Positions 25,086 to 33,541 are shown, counted from the first letter of the stretch. The stretch is 38,957 bases of DNA from Streptomyces californicus (GCF_000717645.1 NZ_JNZZ01000041.1:1-38957), one strand, 5' to 3'. The notes: generated by a model from the letters alone, not told the origin. Made by a program: numbers and translations.

Positions 25086-27321
25086 GCCTGCGCCTCCGGG
25101 CGTCGATGAGCATTTCCTGGACGTGTCGCAGCGGCTGGCCGTCCGCGTCGGTGGCGTGCCGGGTCCAGTCCCCGTCGGGGCCCAGGTGCCAGGAGGCGGT
25201 GGTGTCGGCCATACCGGTCTCCAGGAGTCGGCTGAGTGCGGCGCGGTGGGCGGGGTCGGTGACCCGGACCAGGGCTTCGATCCGGCGGTCGAGGTTGCGG
25301 TGCATCATGTCGGCGCTGCCGAACCACACCTCGGGCTCGCCGCCGTTGCCGAAGGAGAAGATCCGGGAGTGTTCGAGGAAGCGGCCGAGTATGGAGCGGA
25401 CCCGGATGTTCTCGGAGAGCCCGGTGACGCCGGGGCGGATCGCGCAGATGCCGCGTACCCAGATGTCGACGGGGACGCCCGCCTGGGCCGCCCGGTAGCA
25501 GGCGTCGATGATCGCTTCGTCGACCATCGAGTTGACCTTGAACCGGACGTAGGCGGGCCGGCCCGCGCGGTGGTGGGCGATCTCCTTGTTGATGCGGGCG
25601 ATCAGCCCGTCGCGCAGCGACTTCGGGGCGACCAGGAGGCGGCGGTAGGTCTCACGGCGGGAGTAGCCGGAGAGCCGGTTGAACAGGTCGGAGAGGTCCG
25701 CGCCGACCTGCGGGTCCGCCGTGAGCAGGCCGAGGTCCTCGTACAGCCGGGCCGTCTTGGGGTGGTAGTTGCCGGTGCCGACGTGGGAGTAGCGGCGCAG
25801 CGTGTCGCCCTCCTGGCGGACGACCAGGGAGAGCTTGCAGTGCGTCTTGAGCCCGACGAGGCCGTAGACGACGTGGCAGCCCGCCTCCTCCAGCTTGCGG
25901 GCCCACTTGATGTTGGCCTGCTCGTCGAAGCGCGCCTTGATCTCGACGAGGACGAGGACCTGCTTGCCGGACTCGGCGGCGTCGATCAGGGCGTCCACTA
26001 TCGGGGAGTCGCCGGAGGTGCGGTACAGGGTCTGCTTGATCGCCAGCACGTCCGGATCACCCGCCGCCTGCTCCAGGAACGCCTGGACGGAGGTGGAGAA
26101 CGAGTCGTACGGGTGGTGGAGCAGCACGTCCCGCTCGCGCAGGGCGGCGAAGATGTCGGGCGCGGACGCGGACTCCACCTCGGCGAGGTCCCGGTGGGTG
26201 CCCGCGACGAACTTCGGGTACTTCAGCTCGGGCCGGTCCAGCGAGGCGATCGCGAACAGACCGGTCAGGTCGAGCGGGCCGGGCAGCGGGTAGACCTCCG
26301 CGTCGGACACCTTCAGCTCGCGGACCAGCAGGTCCAGGACGTACGGGTCGATGGACTCCTCGACCTCCAGCCGGACCGGCGGGCCGAAGCGGCGGCGCAT
26401 GAGCTCCTTCTCCAGGGCCTGGAGCAGGTTCTCCGCGTCGTCCTCCTCGACCTCCAGGTCCTCGTTCCTGGTGACCCGGAACATGTGGTGCGCCAGCACC
26501 TCCATCCCCGGGAACAGCTCCTCCAGGTGGGCCGCGATGACGTCCTCGATGGGCACGTACCGCTGCGGCGACGCCTCCAGGAAGCGGGTCAGCAGCGGCG
26601 GAACCTTGACCCGGGCGAAGTGGCGGTGGCCGCTGACCGGGTTGCGGACGACGACGGCGAGGTTGAGCGAGAGCCCGGAGATGTACGGGAACGGGTGCGC
26701 GGGGTCGACCGCCAGCGGGGTCAGGACCGGGAAGACGCGCTGCCGGAAGAAGGTGAACAGGCGGGCCTGCTCCTTCTCGGTCAGGTCGGGCCAGCGGAGC
26801 AGCTGGATGCCCTCGTCGGACAGCTCGGGGGCGATGTCCTGCTGGTAGCAGGCGGCGTGCCGGGCCATGAGCTCGCGCGACCGGGTCCAGATGAGGTCCA
26901 GCACCTCGCGGGGCTGGAGGCCCGAGGCGGAGCGGGTGGCGACCCCGGTGGCGATGCGGCGCTTGAGGCCGGCCACCCGGACCATGAAGAACTCGTCCAG
27001 GTTCGAGGCGAAGATGGCGAGGAAGTTGGCCCGCTCCAGGATGGGGGTGGCCGGGTCCTCGGCCAGTTCCAGGACCCGCTCGTTGAACGCCAGCCAGCTC
27101 CGTTCGCGGTCCAGGAAGCGGCCCTGGGGCAGCTCGTCGCCGTCCCGGTCGGGCTCGTACGCGTCGGCGTCGGCGTCCAGGTCGGGATCGAGGTCGGCGG
27201 CGGTGGAGAAGCCGACCCCGCGGGAGGCGGGCGTGGCGTGTGGCCGGTGCGCGGCGAGTGAGCCGACGGACGGCTGGGCGGCGGGCTGGACCGGGACCTC
27301 GGAGCTGGGCTGCTGGCTCAT
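25072..27321 (-). CDS. ppk: Polyphosphate kinase PPK1
   Basis: A 749-residue enzyme that polymerises the ATP gamma-phosphate into polyphosphate. After a variable, disordered N-terminus of about 65 residues come the N domain ([20 protein letters not shown]), the head domain, and the two C-terminal catalytic domains. The conserved His in [12 protein letters not shown] and in FLEHSRIF occupy the positions of the E. coli autophosphorylated His435 and the second catalytic His592; [20 protein letters not shown] and [14 protein letters not shown] are family hallmarks. The start is ATG 27321, nine bases after GGAAG. The frame is open upstream to 27591 but that stretch has no domain character. It is the first gene of ppk-CHAD-Nudix. 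No convincing PHO box was found upstream. Confidence 0.96.
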   Translation of the reverse strand: MSQQPSSEVPVQPAAQPSVGSLAAHRPHATPASRGVGFSTAADLDPDLDADADAYEPDRDGDELPQGRFLDRERSWLAFNERVLELAEDPATPILERANFLAIFASNLDEFFMVRVAGLKRRIATGVATRSASGLQPREVLDLIWTRSRELMARHAACYQQDIAPELSDEGIQLLRWPDLTEKEQARLFTFFRQRVFPVLTPLAVDPAHPFPYISGLSLNLAVVVRNPVSGHRHFARVKVPPLLTRFLEASPQRYVPIEDVIAAHLEELFPGMEVLAHHMFRVTRNEDLEVEEDDAENLLQALEKELMRRRFGPPVRLEVEESIDPYVLDLLVRELKVSDAEVYPLPGPLDLTGLFAIASLDRPELKYPKFVAGTHRDLAEVESASAPDIFAALRERDVLLHHPYDSFSTSVQAFLEQAAGDPDVLAIKQTLYRTSGDSPIVDALIDAAESGKQVLVLVEIKARFDEQANIKWARKLEEAGCHVVYGLVGLKTHCKLSLVVRQEGDTLRRYSHVGTGNYHPKTARLYEDLGLLTADPQVGADLSDLFNRLSGYSRRETYRRLLVAPKSLRDGLIARINKEIAHHRAGRPAYVRFKVNSMVDEAIIDACYRAAQAGVPVDIWVRGICAIRPGVTGLSENIRVRSILGRFLEHSRIFSFGNGGEPEVWFGSADMMHRNLDRRIEALVRVTDPAHRAALSRLLETGMADTTASWHLGPDGDWTRHATDADGQPLRHVQEMLIDARRRRRATP

Positions 27322-27649
27322 GGACCTATTCTTCCGCGCGGAGCGCTCCTCAGGCGCGTCGGAGCCGGGAAAGATCGCGGAAGGCCCGGGAAACCCGGGG
27401 TCACGGCCGGGTCGGCCGGTGGGGGAGCCCGCAGGGGAGTCCGCGGGGGCGTCGCCCCGGGCTTTCCCGTTGCGGCGGGGGGCTGGCAGAGCTGGCTGCA
27501 TCCCGTGAGGGTCGCAAGGACGTCTGAATGGCCGGTAACGGCGACATGACGTCCAGGAAGCGGTGTGCCTGCGGGTGGGCCTCGCGGTCACGCTGCGTGG
27601 TCGGCGCGCGCGTGGTCGCCCCGGGCGGGCGTACGCGTTCGCCGGGGCG

Positions 27650-27707
27650 GTGCGCGTACGACGGGGGCGTACGGGGGTGGGGGGTGCGCGTACGACGGGG
27701 GCGTACG
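27650..27707 (+). repeat. Exact 24-bp direct repeat rich in CGTACG words
   Basis: Two identical 24-base copies (27650-27673, 27684-27707) separated by 10 bases. Each contains GCGCGTACGACG and GGCGTACG. The function is unknown. Confidence 0.85.
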
Positions 27708-27733
27708 CGGTGTGTGGGGTGGGCGCGTACGTG

Positions 27734-27775
27734 CCCGCCGTCCGGACCCACCCCTCGTGGGGCCCGGACGGCGGG
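27734..27775 (-). terminator. Hairpin downstream of the ABC remnant
   Basis: Perfect 12-bp arms CCCGCCGTCCGG / CCGGACGGCGGG with an 18-base loop that can pair internally. It begins 19 bases after the stop at 27795 on the minus strand and is the probable end of the GntR operon. Confidence 0.7.
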
Positions 27776-27794
27776 TGGCGCGGGACGGGTCCGC

Positions 27795-28127
27795 TCAGCC
27801 GTGCAGGCGGCGCAGGACCCGGAAGGCGGCGTACACGGCGAGGGCGGCGAGAGCGAGCAGGGGCTTGTCCTGGGGGACGAAGGCGGTGCGGTCGCGTACG
27901 TCGCCGGGGTCGGCGGAGCCGAGGACGGAGAGCGACCCGGCGGTGGGGCGGCCCATGCCGGCGGCCAGGTTGAACAGGGTCGACTTGCCCGCCCTGTTGG
28001 GCCCGACGATGGTGCAGACGCGGCCTGCCGGCAGCCGGAACGAGCAGTCATCCAGGGCGCGGTGGCCGCCGCCCCTGCGCCCGTAGGTATTTCCGAGGCC
28101 GTGTGCCCCGATCGCGACGCCGGTCAT
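27795..28127 (-). pseudogene. Deletion-fused ABC transporter ATPase/permease remnant
   Basis: Residues 1-90 of this 110-codon frame are the N-terminal third of an ABC-2-type transporter ATPase: GLGNTYGRRGG, Walker A as GPNRAGKST (the usual GPNGAGKST with Gly to Arg), [20 protein letters not shown], and the Q-loop FVPQDKPLL. The signature motif, Walker B and H-loop are missing. The last 20 residues, [19 protein letters not shown], look like the final membrane helix and basic tail of a permease. The simplest reading is a deletion from within the ATPase gene to the end of the following permease gene. The start overlaps the GntR stop (ATGA), the usual layout of YtrA-type regulator-ATPase-permease operons. 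It cannot work as an ATPase; a residual small protein may still be made. Confidence 0.75.
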
Positions 28128-28606
28128 CGTTCCTGGCCCCCTTTGCGCGAACGGCCCGCTGTTTCGGCTCCGTTCGCGTCATCCGGGTCGTACGTGTCGT
28201 TCGTGCTGAATGTGGTGTCCAGTACGGCGGTGAAGAGCGCGCCGACGTCGTCCTTCTCCAGTCCGGCCGCCCGTGCCCGGCGGGCCCGGTCGGCGAGATC
28301 GCCGCGCAGCGGCCCGTCGGCGGCGGCAGCGTCGGCCGCACCGCCCAGCGTCCGGCGGACGAAGGTGCCGAGCCCCCGGCGGGCCTCGACGAGGCCCTCG
28401 CGTTCCAGCTCCCGGTACGCCTTGAGGACTGTGTTCGGGTTGATTGCGGTGGCTTCCGCGACCTCGCGGGCGGTCGGCAGCCGGTCGCCCGGTTCGAGCA
28501 TGCCCAGGCGCAGGGCCTGCTTGGTCTGCTGGACGATCTGGAGATAGGTGGCGACGCCGCTGCGCCGGTCGATGCGGAACTCGACCGCTGCGGACTCGGC
28601 TGCCAT
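28124..28606 (-). CDS. GntR-family regulator, YtrA type
   Basis: A 160-residue repressor with an N-terminal winged helix (VATYLQIVQQTKQALRLGML, DRLPTAREVAEATAINPNTVLKAYRELEREGLVE, GLGTFV) and a short helical C-terminal dimerisation region. This small effector-less layout is the YtrA subgroup, which normally controls its own ABC transporter operon; here that transporter is reduced to a remnant. The ATG at 28606 has GGGGGG eight bases upstream, inside the right arm of a 40-bp palindrome, so self-repression is likely. Confidence 0.9.
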   Translation of the reverse strand: MAAESAAVEFRIDRRSGVATYLQIVQQTKQALRLGMLEPGDRLPTAREVAEATAINPNTVLKAYRELEREGLVEARRGLGTFVRRTLGGAADAAAADGPLRGDLADRARRARAAGLEKDDVGALFTAVLDTTFSTNDTYDPDDANGAETAGRSRKGGQER

Positions 28607-28611
28607 GTGCA

Positions 28612-28651
28612 GCACCCCCCTTTCACTAATTGAGTAGTGAAAGGGGGGTGC
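28612..28651. promoter_or_regulatory. 40-bp palindromic operator of the GntR regulator
   Basis: Perfect 17-bp arms GCACCCCCCTTTCACTA / TAGTGAAAGGGGGGTGC around ATTGAG, beginning six bases upstream of the GntR ATG. The ACTA-N6-TAGT core is of the GntR/YtrA operator type. The arm proximal to the gene includes the ribosome-binding G-run, so a transcript through it could also hide the ribosome site. Confidence 0.85.
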
Positions 28652-28727
28652 AGAAGTGGGGCGGCGTCAAGTGACTCCGCCCCATGGGAGGTCCGGGATG
28701 CTGAGCCGGGTCGCGCAGGCGGATGGG

Positions 28728-29066
28728 CTACGCGGACGGCGGTGCCGGTGAGCGTTCCGCGCGCAGCTCCTCGTTGATGCGCTGTGCTTCTTCCAGCTGG
28801 TCCTCGAGGATGACGATGCGGCAGGCGTCCTCGATCTTCGTGCCCTGGTCGACCAGTTCACGGGCGCGGGCCGCGATGCGCAGCTGGTAACGGGAGTAGC
28901 GGCGATGGCCTCCGTCGGAGCGGAGCGGCGTGATCAGCCGGTTCTCGCCGAGCGTGCGGAGGAAGGCGGGTGAGGTGCCGAGCATCTCGGCGGCCCGGCC
29001 CATGGTGTAGGCGGGGTAATCGTCATCGTCGAAATTGTCGGTGGGGCGGGTACCGCGTGGGGGCAT
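28728..29066 (-). CDS. MerR-like helix-turn-helix regulator
   Basis: A 112-residue DNA-binding protein. An acidic N-terminus (NFDDDDYPAYTM) precedes a MerR-type winged helix: MGRAAEMLGTSPAFLRTLGE, RLITPLRSDGGHRRYSRYQLRIAARARELV, then a helical tail EDACRIVILEDQLEEAQRINEELRAE that could form a dimer coiled coil. There is no ligand domain, as in BldC-like or small MerR proteins. The ATG has GAAGAGG close upstream. It is read from a long leader (about 425 bases) with a promoter, a micro-ORF and a 14-bp hairpin, suggesting post-transcriptional control. Confidence 0.82.
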   Translation of the reverse strand: MPPRGTRPTDNFDDDDYPAYTMGRAAEMLGTSPAFLRTLGENRLITPLRSDGGHRRYSRYQLRIAARARELVDQGTKIEDACRIVILEDQLEEAQRINEELRAERSPAPPSA

Positions 29067-29094
29067 AACACCTCTTCTTTCGGGGACACGTCGG

Positions 29095-29126
29095 GGGGCC
29101 CGAGCGCCGTGCGGCGCTCGGGCCCC
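29095..29126 (-). promoter_or_regulatory. 14-bp hairpin in the MerR-like gene leader
   Basis: Perfect arms GGGGCCCGAGCGCC / GGCGCTCGGGCCCC with a GTGC loop, ending 29 bases upstream of the regulator's ATG on the minus strand. It could be an attenuator or a ribosome-access element. No U-run follows on the minus strand. Confidence 0.75.
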
Positions 29127-29315
29127 GAGCTTTCAACACCATCTGCCGACCGACCGGGTCGGCCTTCTTGTTCCGCCGGGCCGCCCGAGGGGGCGGGGGA
29201 GCGGGGATCGCGGATGCGTGACCGGGGACCACCTTCCGTTCCGGGGCCTGCGGTACCCGAGCGGATGACTTCCTCGCTCAGGCGATCCTGATGGCGTCTG
29301 CTCCTTCTCTTCTCG

Positions 29316-29396
29316 TTACTGCGCTTTCTTGTTGCTCCTGCGGTACTGCGCGTGGCCCCTGGGGCCGCCGGCCCGGCAGCCAGGGGGAGAACCCAT
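29316..29396 (-). CDS. 26-codon micro-ORF in the regulator leader
   Basis: ATG at 29396 with GGGAGAG nine bases upstream, running 26 codons to TAA. The product starts MGSPPGCRAGGPRG and ends in a basic tail, QYRRSNKKAQ. It lies between the promoter at 29499-29528 and the MerR-like gene, so it may be a leader peptide whose translation controls the downstream gene, or a small protein in its own right. Support is a ribosome site, position and a clean stop only. Confidence 0.45.
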   Translation of the reverse strand: MGSPPGCRAGGPRGHAQYRRSNKKAQ

Positions 29397-29498
29397 CGGT
29401 TCCGGCTCTCCCGCTCCACTGCCGTTCCGCTACTGCTCTGACCTGCGTGCGCGGCAGTTCGTGTCTGCCGTGCTGTGCTTTCTTCGGCTACGAGGGAA

Positions 29499-29528
29499 AG
29501 GCTAGACCCGTCGAGTGGCGAATGTCTA
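29499..29528 (-). promoter_or_regulatory. Promoter of the MerR-like regulator leader
   Basis: On the minus strand TAGACA (29528-29523) and TAGCCT (29504-29499) are separated by 18 bases, a good match to the Streptomyces housekeeping form TTGACN / TANNNT. Transcription would start near 29492, giving a leader of about 425 bases. Confidence 0.65.
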
Positions 29529-29614
29529 CTCTCGCCGCGACAGTTTTTCTTCGATGCTTGATGTTCGTCTTCTGCAGTGTCCGAGCGACGGAAACTGGTG
29601 CCGCTGCGGCGGTC

Positions 29615-30538
29615 TCAGGACTCGGTGCGGTACATCAGGTCCACCTCGTGGGTGGTGAAGCCCATCCGCTCGTACACCGTCACCGCCGCCGTGTTGTCCG
29701 CGTCCACGTAGAGCATCGCGGTCGGCAGCCCCTCGGAGGCCAGGTGGTGCAGCCCGATCGAGGTCAGCGCCTTGCCGAGGCCGCCGCCCTGGGCGTCGGG
29801 CAGGACCCCGACCACGTACACCTCGCCGAGCCGCTCCTCCGCGTGCACCTTCGTCCAGTGGAAGCCGACGAGCTCGCCGTCCCGCTCGGCCAGGAAGAAG
29901 CCCTTCGGGTCGAACCAGGGCTCCGCCTTCCGGTCGTCCAGGTCCTGCTGGGTCAGGGACCCCTGCTCGGGGTGGTGGGCGAACGCGGCGCGGTTCACGG
30001 CGAGCCAGGCGGCGTCGTCCCGGCCCGGCTCGAAGGTCCGTACGGTGACGCCCTCGGGAAGCACCGGGTCGGCGAGGTCGAGCGGGGCCAGGCCGCGGCG
30101 GAGCTGGCGCAGCTCGCGGAAGAGGGAGAGGCCGAGCACCTGGGCCAGGTGGCGGGCGGCCGAGCTTCCGCCGTGCGCCCACACCCGCAGCCGCTTGCCG
30201 GTCGCGGCGAGGAGCGCCGCGCCGAGCGCCCGGCCGTGGCCGCTGCCGCGCCGGTCGGGGTGGACGACCAGTTCGGCGGCCGGGGCCTCGACCGGGTCGG
30301 TGTCCTCCAGTTGGGCGTACCCGGCGAGCGCTCCCTCGACGGTGAGGAGGAAGTGCCGTACGCCCTCGCGGTGCCCGCCCCGGATACGGAGCCTGCCCTG
30401 CTCGGAGACGGCTTGCCGGCCGTCGGACCGGGCGGCGTCGGAGAGCAGGGCGAGGACGGCGTCGGCCTGCGCGGAGTCGAGCGCGTCGAGGGCCTGGATC
30501 TCGCGTCCGGGGGCGGGGAGGGGTGCGTCAGTCGTCAT
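29615..30538 (-). CDS. mshD: Mycothiol synthase MshD
   Basis: A 307-residue protein with two tandem GNAT acetyltransferase domains that acetylates Cys-GlcN-Ins with acetyl-CoA in the last step of mycothiol synthesis. The first domain contains ELVVHPDRRGSGHGRALG and the second VYVVGVLPDAQGGGLGKAL, the acetyl-CoA binding loops. PWFDPKGFFLAERDGELVGFHWTKVH and LYVDADNTAAVTVYERMGF are typical of MshD. The start is ATG 30538 (MTTDAPLPAPG); the upstream open codons are Pro/Arg-rich and non-domain. It is transcribed alone, away from the PH-domain gene upstream by 115 bases. Confidence 0.93.
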   Translation of the reverse strand: MTTDAPLPAPGREIQALDALDSAQADAVLALLSDAARSDGRQAVSEQGRLRIRGGHREGVRHFLLTVEGALAGYAQLEDTDPVEAPAAELVVHPDRRGSGHGRALGAALLAATGKRLRVWAHGGSSAARHLAQVLGLSLFRELRQLRRGLAPLDLADPVLPEGVTVRTFEPGRDDAAWLAVNRAAFAHHPEQGSLTQQDLDDRKAEPWFDPKGFFLAERDGELVGFHWTKVHAEERLGEVYVVGVLPDAQGGGLGKALTSIGLHHLASEGLPTAMLYVDADNTAAVTVYERMGFTTHEVDLMYRTES

Positions 30539-30653
30539 GCGTCCGAGCGTACGGGGAGGGGGCGCGGTGGGGCGGGCGTGCCGGGGCCCGCGGGGAAAGG
30601 GCGGCATGGTGAATCCGGCGGGGGCCCCGGGCTCGTCCCGCCGGCCCCCGTGC

Positions 30654-31325
30654 TCACCCCGCCAGCAGGTGGGCGGCGGCGAGGACGGCGAGGGGGAGCG
30701 GCGCCCAGACGGCGTAGGGCCGGACGCGGGTTCGGGCGCCGGCCCGCTCGGTGGGCCGGAGTTCCGGGTTGCGGACCATGATCGTCAGGTGGTCCGCCAT
30801 CGCCCGCGCCCCGTCCGGCCGACGCAGCATCCGGGCCAGGGGCGCCGGGAGGAACGGCCCGGTGATCCGGCTCCCGACGTGTACGCATCCGTCCCGCCGG
30901 GCCACGGCCTTGCCCACCTCGTCCCAGGGCAGGCGTTCGACCGTGAACAGGCGGGGTACCGCCACGCCGTCCCGGTCCGCGGTCACCCGCCAGGCGCCCA
31001 GGCGGGCGAAGATCCAGAGCGCGACACTCAGCGTCCACAGCCGCAGAAGCCACTCCATGGCGGTGAGCCCCGCGAGGTCCGTTCCGTACGCGAAGGGGCT
31101 GAGCAGCACCAACTGGCCCAGCCACAAGGCCGCGAGCACCCGGCAGCCCACGCCCGCGCCCCACACCAGGGGCGCGTCGGCCGGCGCGGTCGTGGCGGCC
31201 CGCGCTTCCTGCCGTACCCGGTCCTCCCGGGCGTGGGCGCGTCGGCGTTCCCGTCTGCCACCGCCACCACTACCGCTACCGCCACCACTGTCGCCAGTGC
31301 GGCTTCCGGTCTCCCGCCTCGCCAT
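30654..31325 (-). CDS. Membrane protein with bacterial PH domain
   Basis: A 223-residue protein. An Arg/Gly-rich basic N-terminus (~50 residues) leads to two hydrophobic helices (AGVGCRVLAALWLGQLVLL and EWLLRLWTLSVALWIFARLG). A pleckstrin-like bacterial PH domain follows (AWRVTADRDGVAVPRLFTVE, WDEVGKAVARRDGCVHVGS), and a third hydrophobic helix ends the protein (WAPLPLAVLAAAHLLAG). This layout is common in actinobacteria; the function is not known. I start at ATG 31325 with GGTGGGGG close upstream; the frame is open further to 31454. Confidence 0.75.
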   Translation of the reverse strand: MARRETGSRTGDSGGGSGSGGGGRRERRRAHAREDRVRQEARAATTAPADAPLVWGAGVGCRVLAALWLGQLVLLSPFAYGTDLAGLTAMEWLLRLWTLSVALWIFARLGAWRVTADRDGVAVPRLFTVERLPWDEVGKAVARRDGCVHVGSRITGPFLPAPLARMLRRPDGARAMADHLTIMVRNPELRPTERAGARTRVRPYAVWAPLPLAVLAAAHLLAG

Positions 31326-31669
31326 GAGCCCCCACCCCTGTCGGAACATGCCTGCCGCCGCGACGTCGTCCCGTCGTCCGGCCCGCGTGCCACCGCAACC
31401 GTACGGCGGTGCCGCACCCGTGCGTACGTACGGAGGTGACCACCGGCGTCCCACCGGCGGTACCGAGCCCCGGACATGGCCGGTTCGGTACGTCCGTTTG
31501 GCCGGATGGCAACCAGGTCGTAACCCCGGACACCTGTTGCGCTACGCGCGTTGACTCTAGGCTGCGGCACGCAGGATTCCCGAAGTGCGCCGCCATACGC
31601 GACAACCGGTGACATACGCGGCATCGACGGCACCTGTGACACCTCGACCACTGACACACAAGGGGACCG
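31326..31669. other. Divergent promoter region upstream of the 5'-nucleotidase
   Basis: About 344 bases. There is an inverted repeat GTACCGA / TCGGTAC at 31460-31491 with further internal pairing (CCGG/CCGG). TAGGCT at about 31557 is a plausible minus 10 for the nucleotidase, giving a leader of about 100 bases. GGACACC near 31529 resembles a single PHO-box unit, but no second unit lies in 11-base phase, so I do not call a PhoP site. Confidence 0.45.
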
Positions 31670-33493
31670 ATGTCAGCGAATGTGCAGAAGAACCGCATGA
31701 CACGGCGGGTGCTCGCCGCCGCGGCCGGGCTGGCGACCATGGGCGCGCTCGTCGCCGCGATGCCGGCCGGCGCCCATGACCGCGGACACGGCCATGGACA
31801 CGGGCACGGCCACGGCCACAAGCCCCGTACCGTCGACGTGCAGTTGCTGTCGTTCAACGACCTGCACGGCAACCTGGAGCCCCCGGCCGGTTCGGCGGGC
31901 AACGTCTCCGAGACGCAGCCCGACGGCACGGTGAAGGCGATCCCGGCCGGTGGCGTCGAGTACCTGGCGACCTCGCTGCGCACCGCGCGCAAGGGCAACC
32001 CGTACTCCGTCACGGCGGCCGGCGGCGACATGGTCGGCGCGAGCCCGCTGCTGTCGGGCCTCTTCCACGACGAGCCGACGATCGAGGCGCTGAACAAGCT
32101 CGACCTGGACGTCACGGCGGTCGGCAACCACGAGTTCGACGAGGGCGCGACCGAGCTGGCCCGCCTGCAGAACGGCGGCTGCCACCCGGTCGAGGGCTGC
32201 TACGAGAAGGGCAAGAAGTTCAAGGGAGCGGACTTCCCCTACCTCGCGGCCAACGTGACCAAGGAGAAGACCGGCAAGCCGCTGCTGAAGCCGTACACCG
32301 TCTGGAAGAAGAACGGCGTCAAGATCGGCTTCATCGGTGTGACCCTGGAGGGCACGCCGGACATCGTGACCGCGAACGGCGTCAAGGGCCTCAAGTTCCA
32401 CGACGAGGTCGAGACGATCAACAAGTACGCCCGCGAGCTGGACCGCAAGGGCGTCAAGTCCATCGTGGCGCTGATCCACGAGGGCGGGGCCCCGGCCTCC
32501 ACCTCGTACAACTACGACTGCGACAGCCCCGGCGCGGGCGACGGCATCTCCGGCCCGATCGTCGACATCGCCAAGGGCATCACGCCGAAGGTGGACGCCC
32601 TGGTCACCGGCCACACCCACCAGGCGTACGTCTGCACCGTCCCGGACCCGTCCGGCAAGCCGCGCATGGTCACCTCGGCCTCGTCGTTCGGCAAGCTGTA
32701 CACGGACACCACGCTCACCTACGACCGCCGCACGAACGACATCGTCCGTACGTCGGTGAAGTCCGCGAACCACATCGTCACCCGCGACCAGCCCAAGGCC
32801 GCCGACATGACGAGCCTGATCAGCCGCTGGAACAAGCTGGCCGCCCCGATCGCCAACAAGCCGCAGGGCTGGATCAGCGCCGACATCAACGGCCGCGGCT
32901 CCACCGCCCTGGAGAAGCCGCTCGGCAACGTCATCGCCGACGCCCAGCTCGAAGGACTCGCCCCGGCCGACAAGGGCGGCGCGGAAGTGGCGTTCATGAA
33001 CCCGGGCGGCATCCGCGCGGACCTGGTGCACAAGGCGTCCGGCAGTGAGGGCGACGGGGTCGTCACGTACGGCGAGGCGTTCACCGTGCAGCCCTTCACC
33101 AACATGATGAACGTCGTCGACCTGACCGGCGCGCAGCTCGTCGCCGCGCTCCAGCAGCAGGTGAGCGGCTCCAACGAGGCCAGCCCGAAGATCCTCCAGA
33201 TCTCCAAGGGCCTCACCTACACCCTCGACCTGACGAAGACCGGCGCGGCCCGCGTGGTCACCGACAGCATCAAGCTGAACGGCGAGGCGATCGACCCGGC
33301 GCGCACCTACCGCGTCGCGATGAACGAATTCCTCGCGGGCGGCGGCGACGGCTTCCCGGCGCTCGGCCAGGGCACGAACAAGCTGGTCGGCGCGTCCGAC
33401 CTCGACGTGTTCAACGCCTACCTGGCGGCCCACTCCTCGGCCACCGCCCCGCTGGCCCCGCCGGCGACGGACCGGATCACGGTCGTCCAGTAG
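31670..33493 (+). CDS. Secreted 5'-nucleotidase / metallophosphatase
   Basis: A 607-residue secreted enzyme that removes phosphate from extracellular nucleotides. Signal peptide: MSANVQKNRMTRRVLAAAAG, cleaved near MPAGAHD. A His/Gly repeat follows (HGHGHGHGHGH, about residues 38-50). The metallophosphatase core carries the two-metal motifs LSFNDLHGNLEP, GGDMVGASPLL, VGNHEFDEG, ALIHEGG and VTGHTHQAYV. The C-terminal nucleotide-binding domain has MNPGGIRADL and FLAGGGDGF. The length is normal for the family. The ATG has AAGGGG four bases upstream. It fits the phosphate-scavenging theme of this region. A hairpin ends the unit and is shared with the convergent methyltransferase. Confidence 0.94.
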   Translation: MSANVQKNRMTRRVLAAAAGLATMGALVAAMPAGAHDRGHGHGHGHGHGHKPRTVDVQLLSFNDLHGNLEPPAGSAGNVSETQPDGTVKAIPAGGVEYLATSLRTARKGNPYSVTAAGGDMVGASPLLSGLFHDEPTIEALNKLDLDVTAVGNHEFDEGATELARLQNGGCHPVEGCYEKGKKFKGADFPYLAANVTKEKTGKPLLKPYTVWKKNGVKIGFIGVTLEGTPDIVTANGVKGLKFHDEVETINKYARELDRKGVKSIVALIHEGGAPASTSYNYDCDSPGAGDGISGPIVDIAKGITPKVDALVTGHTHQAYVCTVPDPSGKPRMVTSASSFGKLYTDTTLTYDRRTNDIVRTSVKSANHIVTRDQPKAADMTSLISRWNKLAAPIANKPQGWISADINGRGSTALEKPLGNVIADAQLEGLAPADKGGAEVAFMNPGGIRADLVHKASGSEGDGVVTYGEAFTVQPFTNMMNVVDLTGAQLVAALQQQVSGSNEASPKILQISKGLTYTLDLTKTGAARVVTDSIKLNGEAIDPARTYRVAMNEFLAGGGDGFPALGQGTNKLVGASDLDVFNAYLAAHSSATAPLAPPATDRITVVQ

Positions 33494-33505
33494 CGCTCGT
33501 ACGGC

Positions 33506-33541
33506 TGAGGGGCGGTGGGCCTGCGGGCCTGCCGCCCCTCA
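33506..33541. terminator. Bidirectional hairpin between convergent genes
   Basis: Perfect 10-bp arms TGAGGGGCGG / CCGCCCCTCA with a 16-base loop that holds a GGCC/GGCC pairing. The right arm includes the stop codon of the minus-strand methyltransferase. Confidence 0.75.

Larger units (their letters stand above)
27322..27794. other. Gap upstream of ppk with direct repeats
   Basis: About 470 bases without a convincing gene. The part near 27400-27500 is purine/GC-rich. At 27650-27673 and 27684-27707 a 24-base segment is repeated exactly (period 34), rich in GCGTACG and CGTACG palindromes; further GTACG words are scattered from 27630 to 27732. The stretch ends with the hairpin at 27734-27775. 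Confidence 0.55.

Noticed and set aside
29268..29296. Second leader ORF after GAAGGAG near 29300
   Set aside because: The codon at proper spacing is ATC, not a usual start, and the frame closes after four codons.
31505..31545. PHO box upstream of the 5'-nucleotidase
   Set aside because: Only one weak unit (GGACACC) and no second unit in 11-base phase.
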